Assembly: GCA_026414765.1 (NCBI GenBank)
Contig: JAOAIJ010000013.1
Span: 1-52,679, forward strand
From: Clostridia bacterium
GTDB lineage: Bacteria > Bacillota > Clostridia > Acetivibrionales > DSM-27016
Direction of reading: 5' to 3'
Length of the DNA: 52,679 nt
Part shown: positions 8,104-16,847 of the stretch, one piece after another
Position numbering within the stretch: position 1 is the first letter of the stretch
How the letters are laid out: every line of letters starts with the position of its first letter
Position numbers and translations under genes: made by a program
The notes under the pieces: generated by a model
Seen by the model: the letters and a program-made list of their open reading frames with translations, nothing else
What the model was told of the DNA's origin: nothing
The model's database searches: none

Positions 8104-8793
8104 GTGCTGGTAGTTTTTATAAGGACATTGATTTTGTACTTTATAGTAATAATAATCATGCGGGTTATGGGAAAAAGACAAATCGGACAGCTACAGCCGT
8201 TTGAGCTTGTAGTGGCAATAATGATTTCAGAGCTGGCAGCCGTACCTATGCAAAATACAGGAATTCCCTTAATAAACGGAATAATCCCCATTCTTACCCT
8301 GCTTGTAGCTCAAATAGCCATGTCTTTCATATCACTGAAAAGCACTACGGCAAGAGCCATCATTTGCGGAAAACCCAGCATACTTATTGAAAACGGAAAA
8401 ATAAACGAAAAAATACTAAAGAAAGAAATGTATACACTAAATGACCTGCTGGAACAATTGCGCAGCAAGGATATGTCTAATATAGCAGATGTAGAATTTG
8501 CCATTCTTGAAACCAATGGCCAATTGAGCATCATTCCAAAATCACAGAAAAGACCGGTCAATTCTGAGGATTTAAAAATATCTACAGATTATGAGGGGTT
8601 GCCGCTTGATCTTATAGTTGACGGTGAAATAAATTTTAAAAATCTCAACAGAATTAACTTAACAAAAGAATGGCTATATGGGGAGCTTAGAAACAGAGGC
8701 ATTTCTGATATAAACAGTGTATTATTTGCAAGCCTGGATTCCAAAGGTAATCTTTACTATCAGGAAAAAGCAGGTCGGAAGGAGGATATATAG
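8104..8793 (+). CDS. DUF421 (YetF/YrbG-type) membrane protein
   Basis: 229 residues, GTG start preceded by AAGAAAGGATGAT. Three N-terminal membrane segments (about residues 1-80) contain the family hallmark MRVMGKRQIGQLQPFELVV. The soluble C-terminal part holds KPSILIENGKINEKILKKE, the typical DUF421 beta-barrel region. Homologs are common in spore formers, several under sporulation control, but no biochemical role is established. A DUF4363 gene follows one base after the stop, a conserved pairing in Clostridia that suggests the two act together at the membrane. Confidence 0.9.
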   Translation: MLVVFIRTLILYFIVIIIMRVMGKRQIGQLQPFELVVAIMISELAAVPMQNTGIPLINGIIPILTLLVAQIAMSFISLKSTTARAIICGKPSILIENGKINEKILKKEMYTLNDLLEQLRSKDMSNIADVEFAILETNGQLSIIPKSQKRPVNSEDLKISTDYEGLPLDLIVDGEINFKNLNRINLTKEWLYGELRNRGISDINSVLFASLDSKGNLYYQEKAGRKEDI

Positions 8794-8794
8794 T

Positions 8795-9184
8795 ATGCAC
8801 ACCCTGAAGATAACTATAATATTGGCTATATTAGTAGCGTTAATACTATCAATAGGTTTATTTACGCATAATATACTATCATCCACAGCAGACCGACTGG
8901 GAAAGCATATAGCACAAATAGAAAACAATACGATACAGGGTAACTGGACAAAAGCAGAAGAACAGCTTTCCGCTGCAAAAAACGAATGGTCAGGCACGGG
9001 AGATCAATGGGCAATGCTTATCGATCACATCGAAATTGATAATATAGATACTTCATTATCAAAAATGGAAAAATATATTTTTTCAAAAAATGCTCCTCTG
9101 GCTCTTGCCGAAGCAGCAACCTTAAAACAATATATAGAACATATACCGGAAAAAGAATCTTTCAGGCTTAAAAACATATTCTGA
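8795..9184 (+). CDS. DUF4363-type small membrane-anchored protein
   Basis: 129 residues from the ATG at 8795, with GGAAGGAGG 11 bases upstream inside the end of the DUF421 gene. A longer in-frame reading from 8717 exists but would overlap DUF421 and lacks such a site. One N-terminal membrane anchor (ITIILAILVALILSIGLFT) is followed by a helical extracellular part with NWTKAEEQLSAAKNEW and HIEIDNIDTSLSKMEKY. This matches the DUF4363 family, which regularly accompanies DUF421. No function is known. A terminator follows. Confidence 0.8.
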   Translation: MHTLKITIILAILVALILSIGLFTHNILSSTADRLGKHIAQIENNTIQGNWTKAEEQLSAAKNEWSGTGDQWAMLIDHIEIDNIDTSLSKMEKYIFSKNAPLALAEAATLKQYIEHIPEKESFRLKNIF

Positions 9185-9203
9185 AATATTTCTTTAGAAA
9201 TAG

Positions 9204-9235
9204 AAATACCCCCTCAGTCTTAGAGGAGGTATTTT
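9204..9235. terminator. Bidirectional terminator
   Basis: Arms AAATACC-CCTC and GAGG-GGTATTT around AGTCTTA, followed by T residues on both strands. It lies between the convergent DUF4363 and cation antiporter genes. Confidence 0.88.
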
Positions 9236-9249
9236 TACTTTCTCTATAT

Positions 9250-10254
9250 TTACATAGCTACCAGGAATATATATGAAATGAAAATCCCATAAAACACCCC
9301 GCCAAAAATTAATGGAATGGGGTTAAGCTTTCCTTTGAATTTGATCCATAAAAAAGTCACTAAAGCAGAAAGTATGGCTAAAACCGCACTTACTACAGCT
9401 ACAGTGTCCAATTTCCAATTTGTAGCCAGTATACCAATAGTAACGGGTATGCAGCTTTGAAATACCATAGCTCCAGTTATGTTTCCTAATGCCAGCGTAT
9501 CTTTTTTCTTGCTTATCCATATTATGCTATTGAACTTTTCCGGTAATTCCGTTGCGATAGGAGCTATTATTAGTGAAAGTATTAATGCAGGCAGCCCAAA
9601 CATTTCCGATAAGTTCTCAATTATACCTACAAACAAGTGTGCACCAAATACTATGCCTGTAAGGGCTAATAGTATCTGAAATATTATCACGCCAAGGTTT
9701 GGCTTCATATTGAAAATTTTGATAATATATAGATTCTCTAATTCCGAGTGACTTGCCTGATCGTTTTTTACAGTCAGCATTATGTAGTATATATAGTATG
9801 CCACCAGAAAAACGGCTATAACATATCTTATTAACAAAATATCTATGAAACTCGCTGCAAGACCTAAACTGTAAACTATAATAAAGAAGCCAATATCACG
9901 GCCCAAAACCTTGTTGTTTACAAACATTTCAATACCTGTTTTTCTCCTCTTTCTGAATACAAGTACACTTATACCTGTCAGAAAAAATGCCAGAGTACTG
10001 AGCATAAAAGGAGCTCCCATAATAGCTCCTATTCCAATATCCTCTGAAGCACCCGATTTCCCCGAAAACAATATAGCTATTACTGGAATCATTGTTTCAG
10101 GAAGGCATGTACCTACTGCTGAAAATATGCTTCCTACTACCCCATCTCCCAAATTAAGCTTTTTGCCCAGCCACTCAATACCGTTTGTAAAAAGTTCACA
10201 ACTTAATAGAATTACCGCCAGACTTAAGACCATCCCCAAAATATCCATTAACAC
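9250..10254 (-). CDS. Ca2+/cation antiporter, CaCA (sodium:calcium exchanger) family
   Basis: 334 residues, about 10 membrane segments. The two alpha-repeats of the CaCA superfamily are visible: GVVGSIFSAVGTCLPETMIPV near residue 40 and LSLIIAPIATELPEKFNS near 230, each with the acidic residue that binds the cation. These transporters exchange Ca2+ (or Mn2+, or other cations) for Na+ or H+. The upstream leader carries a probable yybP-ykoY motif (10468-10540) and a terminator. These are used in other bacteria on Mn2+ exporters and on related CaCA proteins, so manganese or calcium export is the best guess. Family certain, ion inferred. Confidence 0.88.
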   Translation of the reverse strand: MLMDILGMVLSLAVILLSCELFTNGIEWLGKKLNLGDGVVGSIFSAVGTCLPETMIPVIAILFSGKSGASEDIGIGAIMGAPFMLSTLAFFLTGISVLVFRKRRKTGIEMFVNNKVLGRDIGFFIIVYSLGLAASFIDILLIRYVIAVFLVAYYIYYIMLTVKNDQASHSELENLYIIKIFNMKPNLGVIIFQILLALTGIVFGAHLFVGIIENLSEMFGLPALILSLIIAPIATELPEKFNSIIWISKKKDTLALGNITGAMVFQSCIPVTIGILATNWKLDTVAVVSAVLAILSALVTFLWIKFKGKLNPIPLIFGGVFYGIFISYIFLVAM

Positions 10255-10321
10255 TCGTTTATCACTCTCACTTTATTTTTATTTACTTTTGACCCCATAA
10301 CCTATTCTATTCCCTACACAT

Positions 10322-10407
10322 AAAAAAACTTCTAACATAATCCCACATTCTAAAAGTTGTTGTTCTCTAAAAATAGAGCCGCACCTTTTATGGAATTATG
10401 TTAAAAG
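10322..10407 (-). terminator. Long leader terminator upstream of the cation antiporter
   Basis: Minus-strand outer stem of about 16 bp, CTTTTAACATAATTCC with GGGATTATGTTAGAAG, followed directly by seven T. Inside are two smaller pairings (AAAAG/CUUUU and CUCU/AGAG). It sits between the aptamer and the start codon, as expected for the expression platform of a transcriptional riboswitch. Confidence 0.8.
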
Positions 10408-10467
10408 TCTCGTTTCCTGGTAATAAGTTACTCTGTACAATTACAGTGAATCAAGAGTATAACTCAT

Positions 10468-10540
10468 AAAGGTTGCAAAGCCAGGCTAAAGTCTATCCTT
10501 AACCAGTGTGTTGACTATGCAATTCAAACTACTCCCCTTT
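10468..10540 (-). promoter_or_regulatory. Probable yybP-ykoY (manganese) riboswitch aptamer
   Basis: Minus strand begins AAAGGGGAGTAG (10540-10529), the hallmark 5' loop of this class. It closes with CTGGCTTTGCAACCTTT, whose CCTTT pairs with the initial AAAGG. An inner stem GGTTAA / TTAGCC holds the second arm. The class senses Mn2+ and generally turns on cation-export genes. The gene downstream is a CaCA antiporter, a known type of target. A good promoter lies directly upstream and a terminator downstream. The match is by eye; internal loop residues differ somewhat from the B. subtilis examples. Confidence 0.7.
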
Positions 10541-10550
10541 AACAAAGATA

Positions 10551-10580
10551 ATATTACACTATGTCTTATATATTTGTCAA
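10551..10580 (-). promoter_or_regulatory. Promoter of the riboswitch-controlled cation antiporter
   Basis: Minus strand TTGACA (10580-10575), 18 bp, TAATAT (10556-10551). The transcript would start just before the aptamer at 10540. Confidence 0.65.
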
Positions 10581-10615
10581 TAAAAGCTAATAATAAATTA
10601 TCATTAGCATGCAGG

Positions 10616-10897
10616 CTATGCGCTAAGAACTACTCTCCCCTTATAAGTCCTGGAAATACCGGCAGACAGCAAATAGCTGATGATTACATTCAATAGCTCC
10701 AGTTCCAGCTTTGACCTGTCTTTATCTTCGATAATTTTCCGTGTTTCATAATCATAGGTTATTTGAGGCACTGGCGCTTTCCTTATAACCTCGGCAATAC
10801 CGGCCTTAATGATAAAATCCTTATCTACATATGAAAACTTGATTTTAAAATATGGATCCATACTTTTCTCTCTTATGATTTCAGCATCAAAATACAT
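10616..10897 (-). CDS. Conserved-looking hypothetical protein, 93 residues
   Basis: I do not recognise this protein. The ATG at 10897 has GGGGTG six bases upstream and is preferred over the GTG at 10906, which would overlap that site. The product is soluble, starts MYFDAEIIREKSMDPYFKIKF, and has a charged middle (YDYETRKIIEDKDRSKLELEL) and a hydrophobic tail helix NVIISYLLSAGISRTY. There is no signal peptide. It lies 71 bases downstream of the TrmH-type gene on the same strand and could share its transcript. Confidence 0.65.
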   Translation of the reverse strand: MYFDAEIIREKSMDPYFKIKFSYVDKDFIIKAGIAEVIRKAPVPQITYDYETRKIIEDKDRSKLELELLNVIISYLLSAGISRTYKGRVVLSA

Positions 10898-10968
10898 ACT
10901 CTTCACCCCGACATAAGAACATTAGTAATACCTTCCATTATGAATATCGGAATCGAAATGCATTGTTA

Positions 10969-11775
10969 TTATGGTAATTTAGGCCTATTTCTTAGAGCTT
11001 CATATATAAGCAATCCAGCTGCTACTGATGCATTCAAAGACTCGGCCCTGCCTGCCATAGGTATTTTTACAAGCAAATCAGCACTAGAGGCAACCTCATC
11101 ACAAATACCGTTTGCTTCATTGCCGATAATAATAGCTGTATTATCCCATTCGCTAACATCATAATAATCCACTTCACCTTTAAGATGAGCAGCACATATC
11201 TTCACTCCCCTTGATTTGAGCAGTAAAATATCCTCTGTGATATCAGATGAAAAGCAGACAGGTAAATGAAATATTGAGCCCATTGTTGACCTTAACACTT
11301 TGGGATTGTACAAATCCACACACCCTTTTGACATAATTATGCCACTTGCACCTGCAGCGTCAGCAGTCCTTATTATTGTTCCCATATTACCGGGGTCCTG
11401 AATTGAATCCAGAACTATAAGAAAATTACATTTCTCTGACAAAATCTCTTCTAGTTCAAACATCTTCATCTTTATTACAGCCATTACCCCTTGGGGATTT
11501 TCCGTATCTGAAATCTCCCGAAAAAGCTTATCGGGAAGCAGATATAACCTATACCCCATTAAGTGGGCTATAGATGAAATTTGTTTTCCATCATCACTAT
11601 CCAGATATTTTTCTGAAAACAGGATATATGCAATATTCATTTTTTCCTTAAGAGCCTCTTCAACAAACCTTGTACCTTCTATAAAATAAAGTTTCTTTTC
11701 TTCACGGTATTTTTTTGTCTTTAAAGATTTCAACTCTTTTATTATTGAATTCTGATTACTCGAAATCGGGTTCAT
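10969..11775 (-). CDS. TrmH/SpoU-family RNA 2'-O-ribose methyltransferase
   Basis: 268 residues. An N-terminal substrate-binding domain (about 1-100; KELKSLKTKKYREEKKLYFIEGTRFV) precedes a SPOUT catalytic domain. The three SpoU motifs are present: DSIQDPGNMGTIIRTADAAG, IIIGNEANGI, and IPMAGRAESLNASVAAGLLIYEA. The family methylates ribose 2'-O in rRNA or tRNA with SAM, using a trefoil-knot fold. The gene follows infC-rpmI-rplT, a frequent arrangement in Firmicutes. Its start ATG overlaps a two-codon reading frame (see findings). The exact RNA target is unknown. Confidence 0.92.
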   Translation of the reverse strand: MNPISSNQNSIIKELKSLKTKKYREEKKLYFIEGTRFVEEALKEKMNIAYILFSEKYLDSDDGKQISSIAHLMGYRLYLLPDKLFREISDTENPQGVMAVIKMKMFELEEILSEKCNFLIVLDSIQDPGNMGTIIRTADAAGASGIIMSKGCVDLYNPKVLRSTMGSIFHLPVCFSSDITEDILLLKSRGVKICAAHLKGEVDYYDVSEWDNTAIIIGNEANGICDEVASSADLLVKIPMAGRAESLNASVAAGLLIYEALRNRPKLP

Positions 11776-11835
11776 TCCATGATAATCTCCTTATACTCAG
11801 AACGGTTTTGTGTTCCATTTCTACCCATATACACA

Positions 11836-11860
11836 ACAAAAGGGCTCTTATGAGCCCCTT
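11836..11860 (-). terminator. Terminator of the infC-rpmI-rplT operon
   Basis: Minus-strand hairpin GGGCTC-ATAA-GAGCCC followed by TTTTGTTGT, seven bases past the rplT stop codon. Confidence 0.88.
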
Positions 11861-11866
11861 ATAATA

Positions 11867-12223
11867 TTATTTCAAACAACTTTTTGCTTTCTCAGCCAAT
11901 TGGGCAAATGCCGCTGAATCATTAACAGCCATATCTGCCAATACTTTTCTGTTTAAAGCGATTCCTGCCTTCTTCAGTCCACTTACGAACTTACTGTATG
12001 TAAGTCCATTAACTCTTGCTTCTGCATTTATTCTGGCAATCCAGAGCTTTCTGAAATCTCTTTTCTTTGCTTTTCTATCCCTGTAAGCGTAAACCAGTGA
12101 TTTCATAACCGCCTGGTTGGCTATTCTAAAGAGTTTGCTTTTACCTCCGAAATAACCTTTAGCAAGTTTAAGTATTTTTTTATGTCTTGCACGGGTTCTA
12201 ACCGCACCTTTTACTCTTGACAT
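11867..12223 (-). CDS. rplT: 50S ribosomal protein L20
   Basis: 118 residues, the normal length. The basic N-terminal extension ([33 protein letters not shown]) and the globular C-terminal part ([19 protein letters not shown]) are typical L20. It binds 23S rRNA early in 50S assembly and, in Firmicutes and enterobacteria, represses its own operon by binding the leader mRNA. It is third in the infC-rpmI-rplT operon; spacing to rpmI is 24 bases. Confidence 0.99.
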   Translation of the reverse strand: MSRVKGAVRTRARHKKILKLAKGYFGGKSKLFRIANQAVMKSLVYAYRDRKAKKRDFRKLWIARINAEARVNGLTYSKFVSGLKKAGIALNRKVLADMAVNDSAAFAQLAEKAKSCLK

Positions 12224-12247
12224 GTTCTGAATCCTCCTTTAATAAGC

Positions 12248-12445
12248 TTATGCGTATGGAATTAGTTTTTTAACAGTTGCTTCATTTGCCGGTGAAACAT
12301 AGGCTGTTAATCTATGATGTTTTCTTGCCTTTCTATCCTTAGACACAAGCCTGTGGTTTCTCCATGAATGTCCCATCTTAATCTTGCCGCTTGCAGTCTT
12401 TTTGAACCTTTTTTTGGATGCACTATGTGTTTTCAACTTTGGCAT
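12248..12445 (-). CDS. rpmI: 50S ribosomal protein L35
   Basis: 65 residues, very basic. MPKLKTHSASKKRFKKTASGKI and HRLVSKDRKARKHHR are characteristic of L35. It is part of the large subunit and sits between infC and rplT in the conserved order. A TAGGAGGAG-type ribosome binding site precedes the ATG. Confidence 0.99.
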   Translation of the reverse strand: MPKLKTHSASKKRFKKTASGKIKMGHSWRNHRLVSKDRKARKHHRLTAYVSPANEATVKKLIPYA

Positions 12446-12572
12446 TTTTTTCTCCTCCTAAACTATATCTAAAATATAAGCTATCAAATATAAAAAATGA
12501 AAATCCAAATCCTATCTATGAAATCAGTTTAGCATTTGTTTTTCATCAGCTCACGTTGTAATCGAGTCAGTC

Positions 12573-13091
12573 CTATTGCTTAGGATTAATAATCATAACC
12601 ATGCTCTTTCCTTCGAGTTTTGGTTTCTTTTCTACTACACCGACTTCCTTTACACCTTCAGCGAACTTTTCCAAAACTTCTTCGCCTAGCTTTGTGTAGT
12701 TCATTTCCCTGCCTCTGAATTTTACGCTTACCTTTACCTTATCCCCATCTTTAAGGAATTTATATGCATTCTTTAGTTTGAAACCGAAGTCATGTTCTTC
12801 TATACTTGGAGAAATTCTTACTTCCTTGATGCTTATGATCTTCTGGTTTTTCCTTGCTTCTTTTTCTTTCTTTGCAAGCTCAAACATATACTTACCGTAA
12901 TCCATGATTCTGCACACAGGCGGGTTGGCCTGAGGAGCTATCTTTACCAAATCAAGATTTTTTGAATTAGCAAGCTTCTGCGCTTCCTTTGATGGCATAA
13001 CTCCCAGCATAGAGCCATCTGCATCAATTAATCGAATTTCCTTATCCCTAATTTCCTCATTGATCATTAATTCATTTTTACTGCTAATAAT
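12573..13091 (-). CDS. infC: Translation initiation factor IF-3
   Basis: 172 residues when read from ATT at 13091. The N-terminal domain begins INEEIRDKEIRLIDADGSMLGV; the C-terminal domain holds IKEVRISPSIEEHDFGFKLKNAYKFL and VKVSVKFRGREM. IF-3 binds the 30S subunit and checks start codons. No ATG lies at the expected place. The only canonical upstream start is a TTG at 13109, which would put the GGAGGTG ribosome binding site inside the gene. ATT at 13091 (6 bases after GGAGG) or 13088 fits the family's well-known atypical start, used for autoregulation. The start is therefore inferred; the identity is certain. Confidence 0.95.
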   Translation of the reverse strand: MISSKNELMINEEIRDKEIRLIDADGSMLGVMPSKEAQKLANSKNLDLVKIAPQANPPVCRIMDYGKYMFELAKKEKEARKNQKIISIKEVRISPSIEEHDFGFKLKNAYKFLKDGDKVKVSVKFRGREMNYTKLGEEVLEKFAEGVKEVGVVEKKPKLEGKSMVMIINPKQ

Positions 13092-13123
13092 AGAACACCT
13101 CCGGCTCAATAAAAATTATAAAC

Positions 13124-13255
13124 AAAAAAGTGGATTATAGAAATAATCCACTAATAACCGTAACAAGCTTATACTTATAAAGCATTTGCCTATATGTAAC
13201 AATTATTGACCTCGACAAACACATTCGCCGGGTGAGAAGCGGATCACTTCTGCTT
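13124..13255 (-). promoter_or_regulatory. Leader attenuator of infC-rpmI-rplT (L20-type leader)
   Basis: The minus-strand leader contains GCAGAAGTGATCCGCTTCTC followed by ACCCGGCGAATG, then a perfect 10-bp hairpin (AGTGGATTAT, loop TTCT, ATAATCCACT; 13129-13152) with a T run. It sits about 40 bases before the infC start. In Bacillus, L20 controls this operon by attenuation in such a leader. The terminator is plain to see; assignment to the L20-leader class is from position and partial sequence resemblance. Confidence 0.72.
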
Positions 13256-13270
13256 TATTTTCGCTACTAA

Positions 13271-13299
13271 ATGATAGCACATTAACAACTCATTGTCAA
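13271..13299 (-). promoter_or_regulatory. Sigma-A promoter of the infC operon
   Basis: Minus strand TTGACA (13299-13294), 17 bp, TATCAT (13276-13271). It is immediately upstream of the structured leader. Confidence 0.8.
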
Positions 13300-13350
13300 A
13301 TGTTTTTTGTTACCTTCTGTCGACATATTATAGCTCTCTTACTGCGGAAA

Positions 13351-13695
13351 TTATAATATCTTTGTTCCCATTTTCCTTCCGCCGACCAGGTGAAAATGAA
13401 TATGGAATACAGTCTGACCAGCATCAGACCCGCAGTTGTTTATCAACCTGTACCCACTTTGAGCAATTCCCAGCTTTTCGGCTATTTTAGGAGCCGCCAG
13501 ATGTATATCGGCAATGTAACTCACGTTATCCTTATTTAGTTCATTAGCACTGCTTATATGTATCTTGGGGATTATCAATACATGCACCGGTGTTTCCGGT
13601 TGAATATCATTGAAAGCAATTATCCTGTCATCTTCGTACACAATAGTTGAAGGAATTTCCTTTTTTATAATTTTGCAGAATATACAATTATCCAT
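13351..13695 (-). CDS. HIT-family protein (HinT-like nucleoside phosphoramidase)
   Basis: 114 residues, typical for HinT. It starts MDNCIFCKIIKKEIPSTIVYEDD, with a paired CxxC as in many bacterial HIT proteins, and ends with the histidine-triad signature HIHFHLVGG near residue 100. HinT proteins hydrolyse AMP-lysine and other purine phosphoramidates. The gene begins 24 bases after alaS on the same strand and may be co-transcribed with it. Family secure; cellular substrate not known. Confidence 0.95.
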   Translation of the reverse strand: MDNCIFCKIIKKEIPSTIVYEDDRIIAFNDIQPETPVHVLIIPKIHISSANELNKDNVSYIADIHLAAPKIAEKLGIAQSGYRLINNCGSDAGQTVFHIHFHLVGGRKMGTKIL

Positions 13696-13719
13696 GACTT
13701 ATACCTCCTAAGCACAGAA

Positions 13720-16359
13720 TTATCTTAATTGACTCTCTATCACTCTGATTGCAGTATTAAGTGCCTCGTCTATCTTTGACAAGTCTTTTCCTCCGGCCTG
13801 TGCCATTTCAGGGCGTCCGCCACCTCCGCCACCTGCAACCTTTGCAATTTCCCTAATAATATTTCCTGAATGGGCTCCTTTTTCAACCGCATCTTTAGTA
13901 GCAGTGACAACAAAGTTCACCTTGTCACCATAGCCAGTTGCAAGTACTATCACACCTGTGCCAAGTTTGTTTTTCAACATGTCGCCAGTGTTCCTTAAAG
14001 CTTCCATATCAAGCTGGTCAAACCGTGCTGTTACTACCTTTATGCCTTTTACTTCGGAAGCTTTTGCCAATACGTCTTCTAGAGAACCGCTGACAAGTTT
14101 ATTTCTTAACTTTTCAATTTCCTTTTCTGCGCTCTTGATTTCTGCGTTCAGTACATCAATTTTCTTTATACTCTCCTGTGGATTGGATTTCAATGCTGCA
14201 GCTATATCGTTGAGCATTTTTTCCTTCTCATTCAGGTATTCGATAGCAGAAGACCCTGTCAGAGCTTCAATCCTTCTTACTCCAGCAGCTACTCCGCTTT
14301 CACCTAAAATCTTTATCAAGCCGGCTTGTGCAGTTGAACTCAAATGAGTACCTCCACATAATTCAAGGCTGTAATCACCCATTTTCACAAGTCTTACAAC
14401 ATCACCGTATTTTTCACCAAACAGAGCAGTTGCCCCCAGTTTTCTTGCTTCATCGATAGCCATTTCCTTAACTTCTACCGTGATATTATCCATAATTTTG
14501 TCATTTATTTCATGCTCAATTTTCTTTAAATCATCGGCAGATATAGAAGAAAAATGCGTAAAGTCAAATCTCAACCTATCCGGTTCTACTAAGGAACCTG
14601 CCTGAGTTACATGGTCGCCCAGCACGTTTCTGAGTGCCTTTTGCAACAAATGTGTTGCAGTATGATTACGTGCTATGGCCATTCTTCTCTTCACATCTAT
14701 TTTTGCTTTAACCGTACTGCCTTTTTCTATAAGTCCTTTTTCAACTACGCCCGTGTGAAGGAATTTGCCATCAGGAGTCTTTTTGCAATCAATTACTCTT
14801 ATTACACCTTCTTTACTCTCAATATATCCGGTATCGCCTACCTGTCCGCCACTTTCACCATAGAAAGCGGTCCTGTCCAGAATAACAATAACTTCATCTC
14901 CTTCTTGCACGTTTTCAACCAGTTCATCCGATTTTATGATAGCAGATATACCTGCCTCACATTCGTAACTTCCATAACCTACAAATTCTGTCTTAATATC
15001 TTTATCGATTTTCGATAATACGCTTTCTCCCCAAGCAGCATTCCCTTTGTTTTTAAGTGCTTCTCTTGCAGCTTCTCTCTGCTTCTGCATTTCATTTCTG
15101 AATCCTGTCTCATCTATATTAAGTCCGTTTTCTTCAGCAATTTCCCTTGTCAGGTCCAAAGGAAACCCATAAGTATCATGAAGTTTGAATACCATATTTC
15201 CAGGCATAGTGTTTTCATCTTTTGCCTTAGTGTCTCTGATAAAGTCATTAAGAATATTAAGTCCCTGGTCGACAGTAACTTCAAATCTTTCCTCTTCGAT
15301 TTTTATTACCTTCTGGATATATTCTGCTTTTTCAGCCAGCTCTGGATAAGCTTCCTTGGATTCATTTATAACTACCATAGCTACATCAAAGAGGAAAGGT
15401 TTTTTTATGCCTAAAAGCTTACCATGTCTTGCCGCTCTTCTCAAAAGCCTCCTAAGAACATATCCTCTACCCTCGTTAGAAGGGATTACACCGTCAGAAA
15501 CCATCATAGTAGTACTTCTAATGTGATCTGTAATAACACGGATTGAAACATCAGTCTTCTCGGACTTCTTATACTCCACTCCTGCCACTTTACATATATA
15601 GCTGAGAATATTTGTAACAGTATCAACTTCAAAAAGATTATCTACACCCTGACAAATGCATGCAAGTCTTTCAAGTCCCATACCTGTATCTATATTAGGA
15701 TTTGCAAGTCGTGTGTAGTTTCCTTCCTCATCCTTGTTAAACTGAGTGAAAACATTATTCCAGAACTCAACATATCTGTCACAATCACAGCCTATTTTAC
15801 AATCAGGAGCCCCACAGCCCTTTTCAGGACCTCTGTCATAATATATTTCTGAACACGGCCCACAAGGTCCTGTACCATGTTCCCAGAAATTATCTTTTTT
15901 ACCCATCCTTACTATTTTATCGGCCGGAATACCTACATTCTTATTCCATATTTCAAAAGCTTCATCATCATCTTCATATATAGTGACCCAAAGGTTTTCC
16001 ACCGGCATTTTCAAGTCCTCTGTTACAAATTCCCATGCCCAGGGAATGGCTTGCTCCTTGAAGTAATCCCCAAAGGAAAAATTACCGAGCATTTCAAAAA
16101 ATGTCCCATGCCTTGCCGTTTTGCCGACATTTTCTATATCGGGTGTTCTTATGCACTTTTGGCATGTAGTAACCCTGCGTCTTGGAGGCTCTTGTTCTCC
16201 TGTAAAATACGGTTTGAGCGGGGCCATGCCTGAATTTATCAATAAAAGGCTTGGGTCATTTTGCGGAACAAGTGGAAAACTTGGAAGCCTTAAATGTCCT
16301 TTACTTTCAAAAAATCTCAGATAACGTTCCCTTAGCTCATTTAAACCTAGCTTCTCCAT
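13720..16359 (-). CDS. alaS: Alanyl-tRNA synthetase
   Basis: 879 residues, full length. Class II catalytic core at the N-terminus ([52 protein letters not shown]), editing domain with the zinc-site motifs HTATHLL near 565 and CGGTHL near 665, coiled coil and C-terminal DHHA1 domain with [15 protein letters not shown]. It charges tRNA-Ala and clears Ser/Gly mischarging. Expression is governed by an upstream T-box with a GCA specifier. A HIT gene follows. No anomalies seen. Confidence 0.99.
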   Translation of the reverse strand: MEKLGLNELRERYLRFFESKGHLRLPSFPLVPQNDPSLLLINSGMAPLKPYFTGEQEPPRRRVTTCQKCIRTPDIENVGKTARHGTFFEMLGNFSFGDYFKEQAIPWAWEFVTEDLKMPVENLWVTIYEDDDEAFEIWNKNVGIPADKIVRMGKKDNFWEHGTGPCGPCSEIYYDRGPEKGCGAPDCKIGCDCDRYVEFWNNVFTQFNKDEEGNYTRLANPNIDTGMGLERLACICQGVDNLFEVDTVTNILSYICKVAGVEYKKSEKTDVSIRVITDHIRSTTMMVSDGVIPSNEGRGYVLRRLLRRAARHGKLLGIKKPFLFDVAMVVINESKEAYPELAEKAEYIQKVIKIEEERFEVTVDQGLNILNDFIRDTKAKDENTMPGNMVFKLHDTYGFPLDLTREIAEENGLNIDETGFRNEMQKQREAAREALKNKGNAAWGESVLSKIDKDIKTEFVGYGSYECEAGISAIIKSDELVENVQEGDEVIVILDRTAFYGESGGQVGDTGYIESKEGVIRVIDCKKTPDGKFLHTGVVEKGLIEKGSTVKAKIDVKRRMAIARNHTATHLLQKALRNVLGDHVTQAGSLVEPDRLRFDFTHFSSISADDLKKIEHEINDKIMDNITVEVKEMAIDEARKLGATALFGEKYGDVVRLVKMGDYSLELCGGTHLSSTAQAGLIKILGESGVAAGVRRIEALTGSSAIEYLNEKEKMLNDIAAALKSNPQESIKKIDVLNAEIKSAEKEIEKLRNKLVSGSLEDVLAKASEVKGIKVVTARFDQLDMEALRNTGDMLKNKLGTGVIVLATGYGDKVNFVVTATKDAVEKGAHSGNIIREIAKVAGGGGGGRPEMAQAGGKDLSKIDEALNTAIRVIESQLR

Positions 16360-16404
16360 TTTATTTATCTCTCCTTAGTTTGTTTGCTTTGAATTTATAC
16401 ATAT

Positions 16405-16618
16405 AAAAACTCCCGTCTCCAAAAACAGGGACGAGAGTATATCACGCGGTACCACCCTTATTCCCTGGTAAACAGGGCTCTTAATGCTTTAACGCTGCAA
16501 ACGTCGATACAACTCGAAACTCAAGGATTGCTTCATCCCATACAGCCCCTGAAGACTTTCACCTGCCGTCTCCTCTCTGAAGGTCGCCATATCGACTACT
16601 TTTTCCTCTCATTGTCTT
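16405..16618 (-). promoter_or_regulatory. T-box leader of alaS (Ala specifier GCA)
   Basis: The minus strand has AGGGTGGTACCGCGTG (complement of about 16444-16459), the T-box core. A terminator follows with CGTC / GACG and ACTC / GAGT pairings, then a T run (16406-16439). Stem I begins near 16610. In its specifier loop GATGAAGCAATCC contains GCA, an alanine codon followed by a purine, directly before the stem strand that pairs with AGGA. Specifier and gene agree. Uncharged tRNA-Ala is expected to switch the gene on. Confidence 0.93.
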
Positions 16619-16624
16619 TAGTCT

Positions 16625-16653
16625 ATTTTAGAAATGAAAATTGCTCTATGTAA
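16625..16653 (-). promoter_or_regulatory. Likely promoter of the alaS T-box transcript
   Basis: Minus strand TTACAT (16653-16648), 17 bp, TAAAAT (16630-16625), placed a few bases before the T-box leader. The -35 is only partly consensus. Confidence 0.55.
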
Positions 16654-16847
16654 GTTTCTGCCTGTTTAGTCACAGACAAATAACCAAAAAACCTTATGTT
16701 GCTAGAAAATAACCCTGTATAGGATTTCCTAGATATAAATTATATAAAAGTAAACTGGCAGTGTCAAGGATTATTAATATACATATACACATCTACACAT
16801 CATCAAAATCATATTTTTTTCGGATACTTCTGATGATCTATATTTTA

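Noticed and set aside
10440-10500. c-di-GMP-I riboswitch on the plus strand, suggested by GGTTGCAAAGCCAGGCTAAAG
   Set aside because: The other conserved block (GCAAACC) is absent, and no suitable plus-strand gene follows. The same bases fit a yybP-ykoY aptamer on the minus strand.
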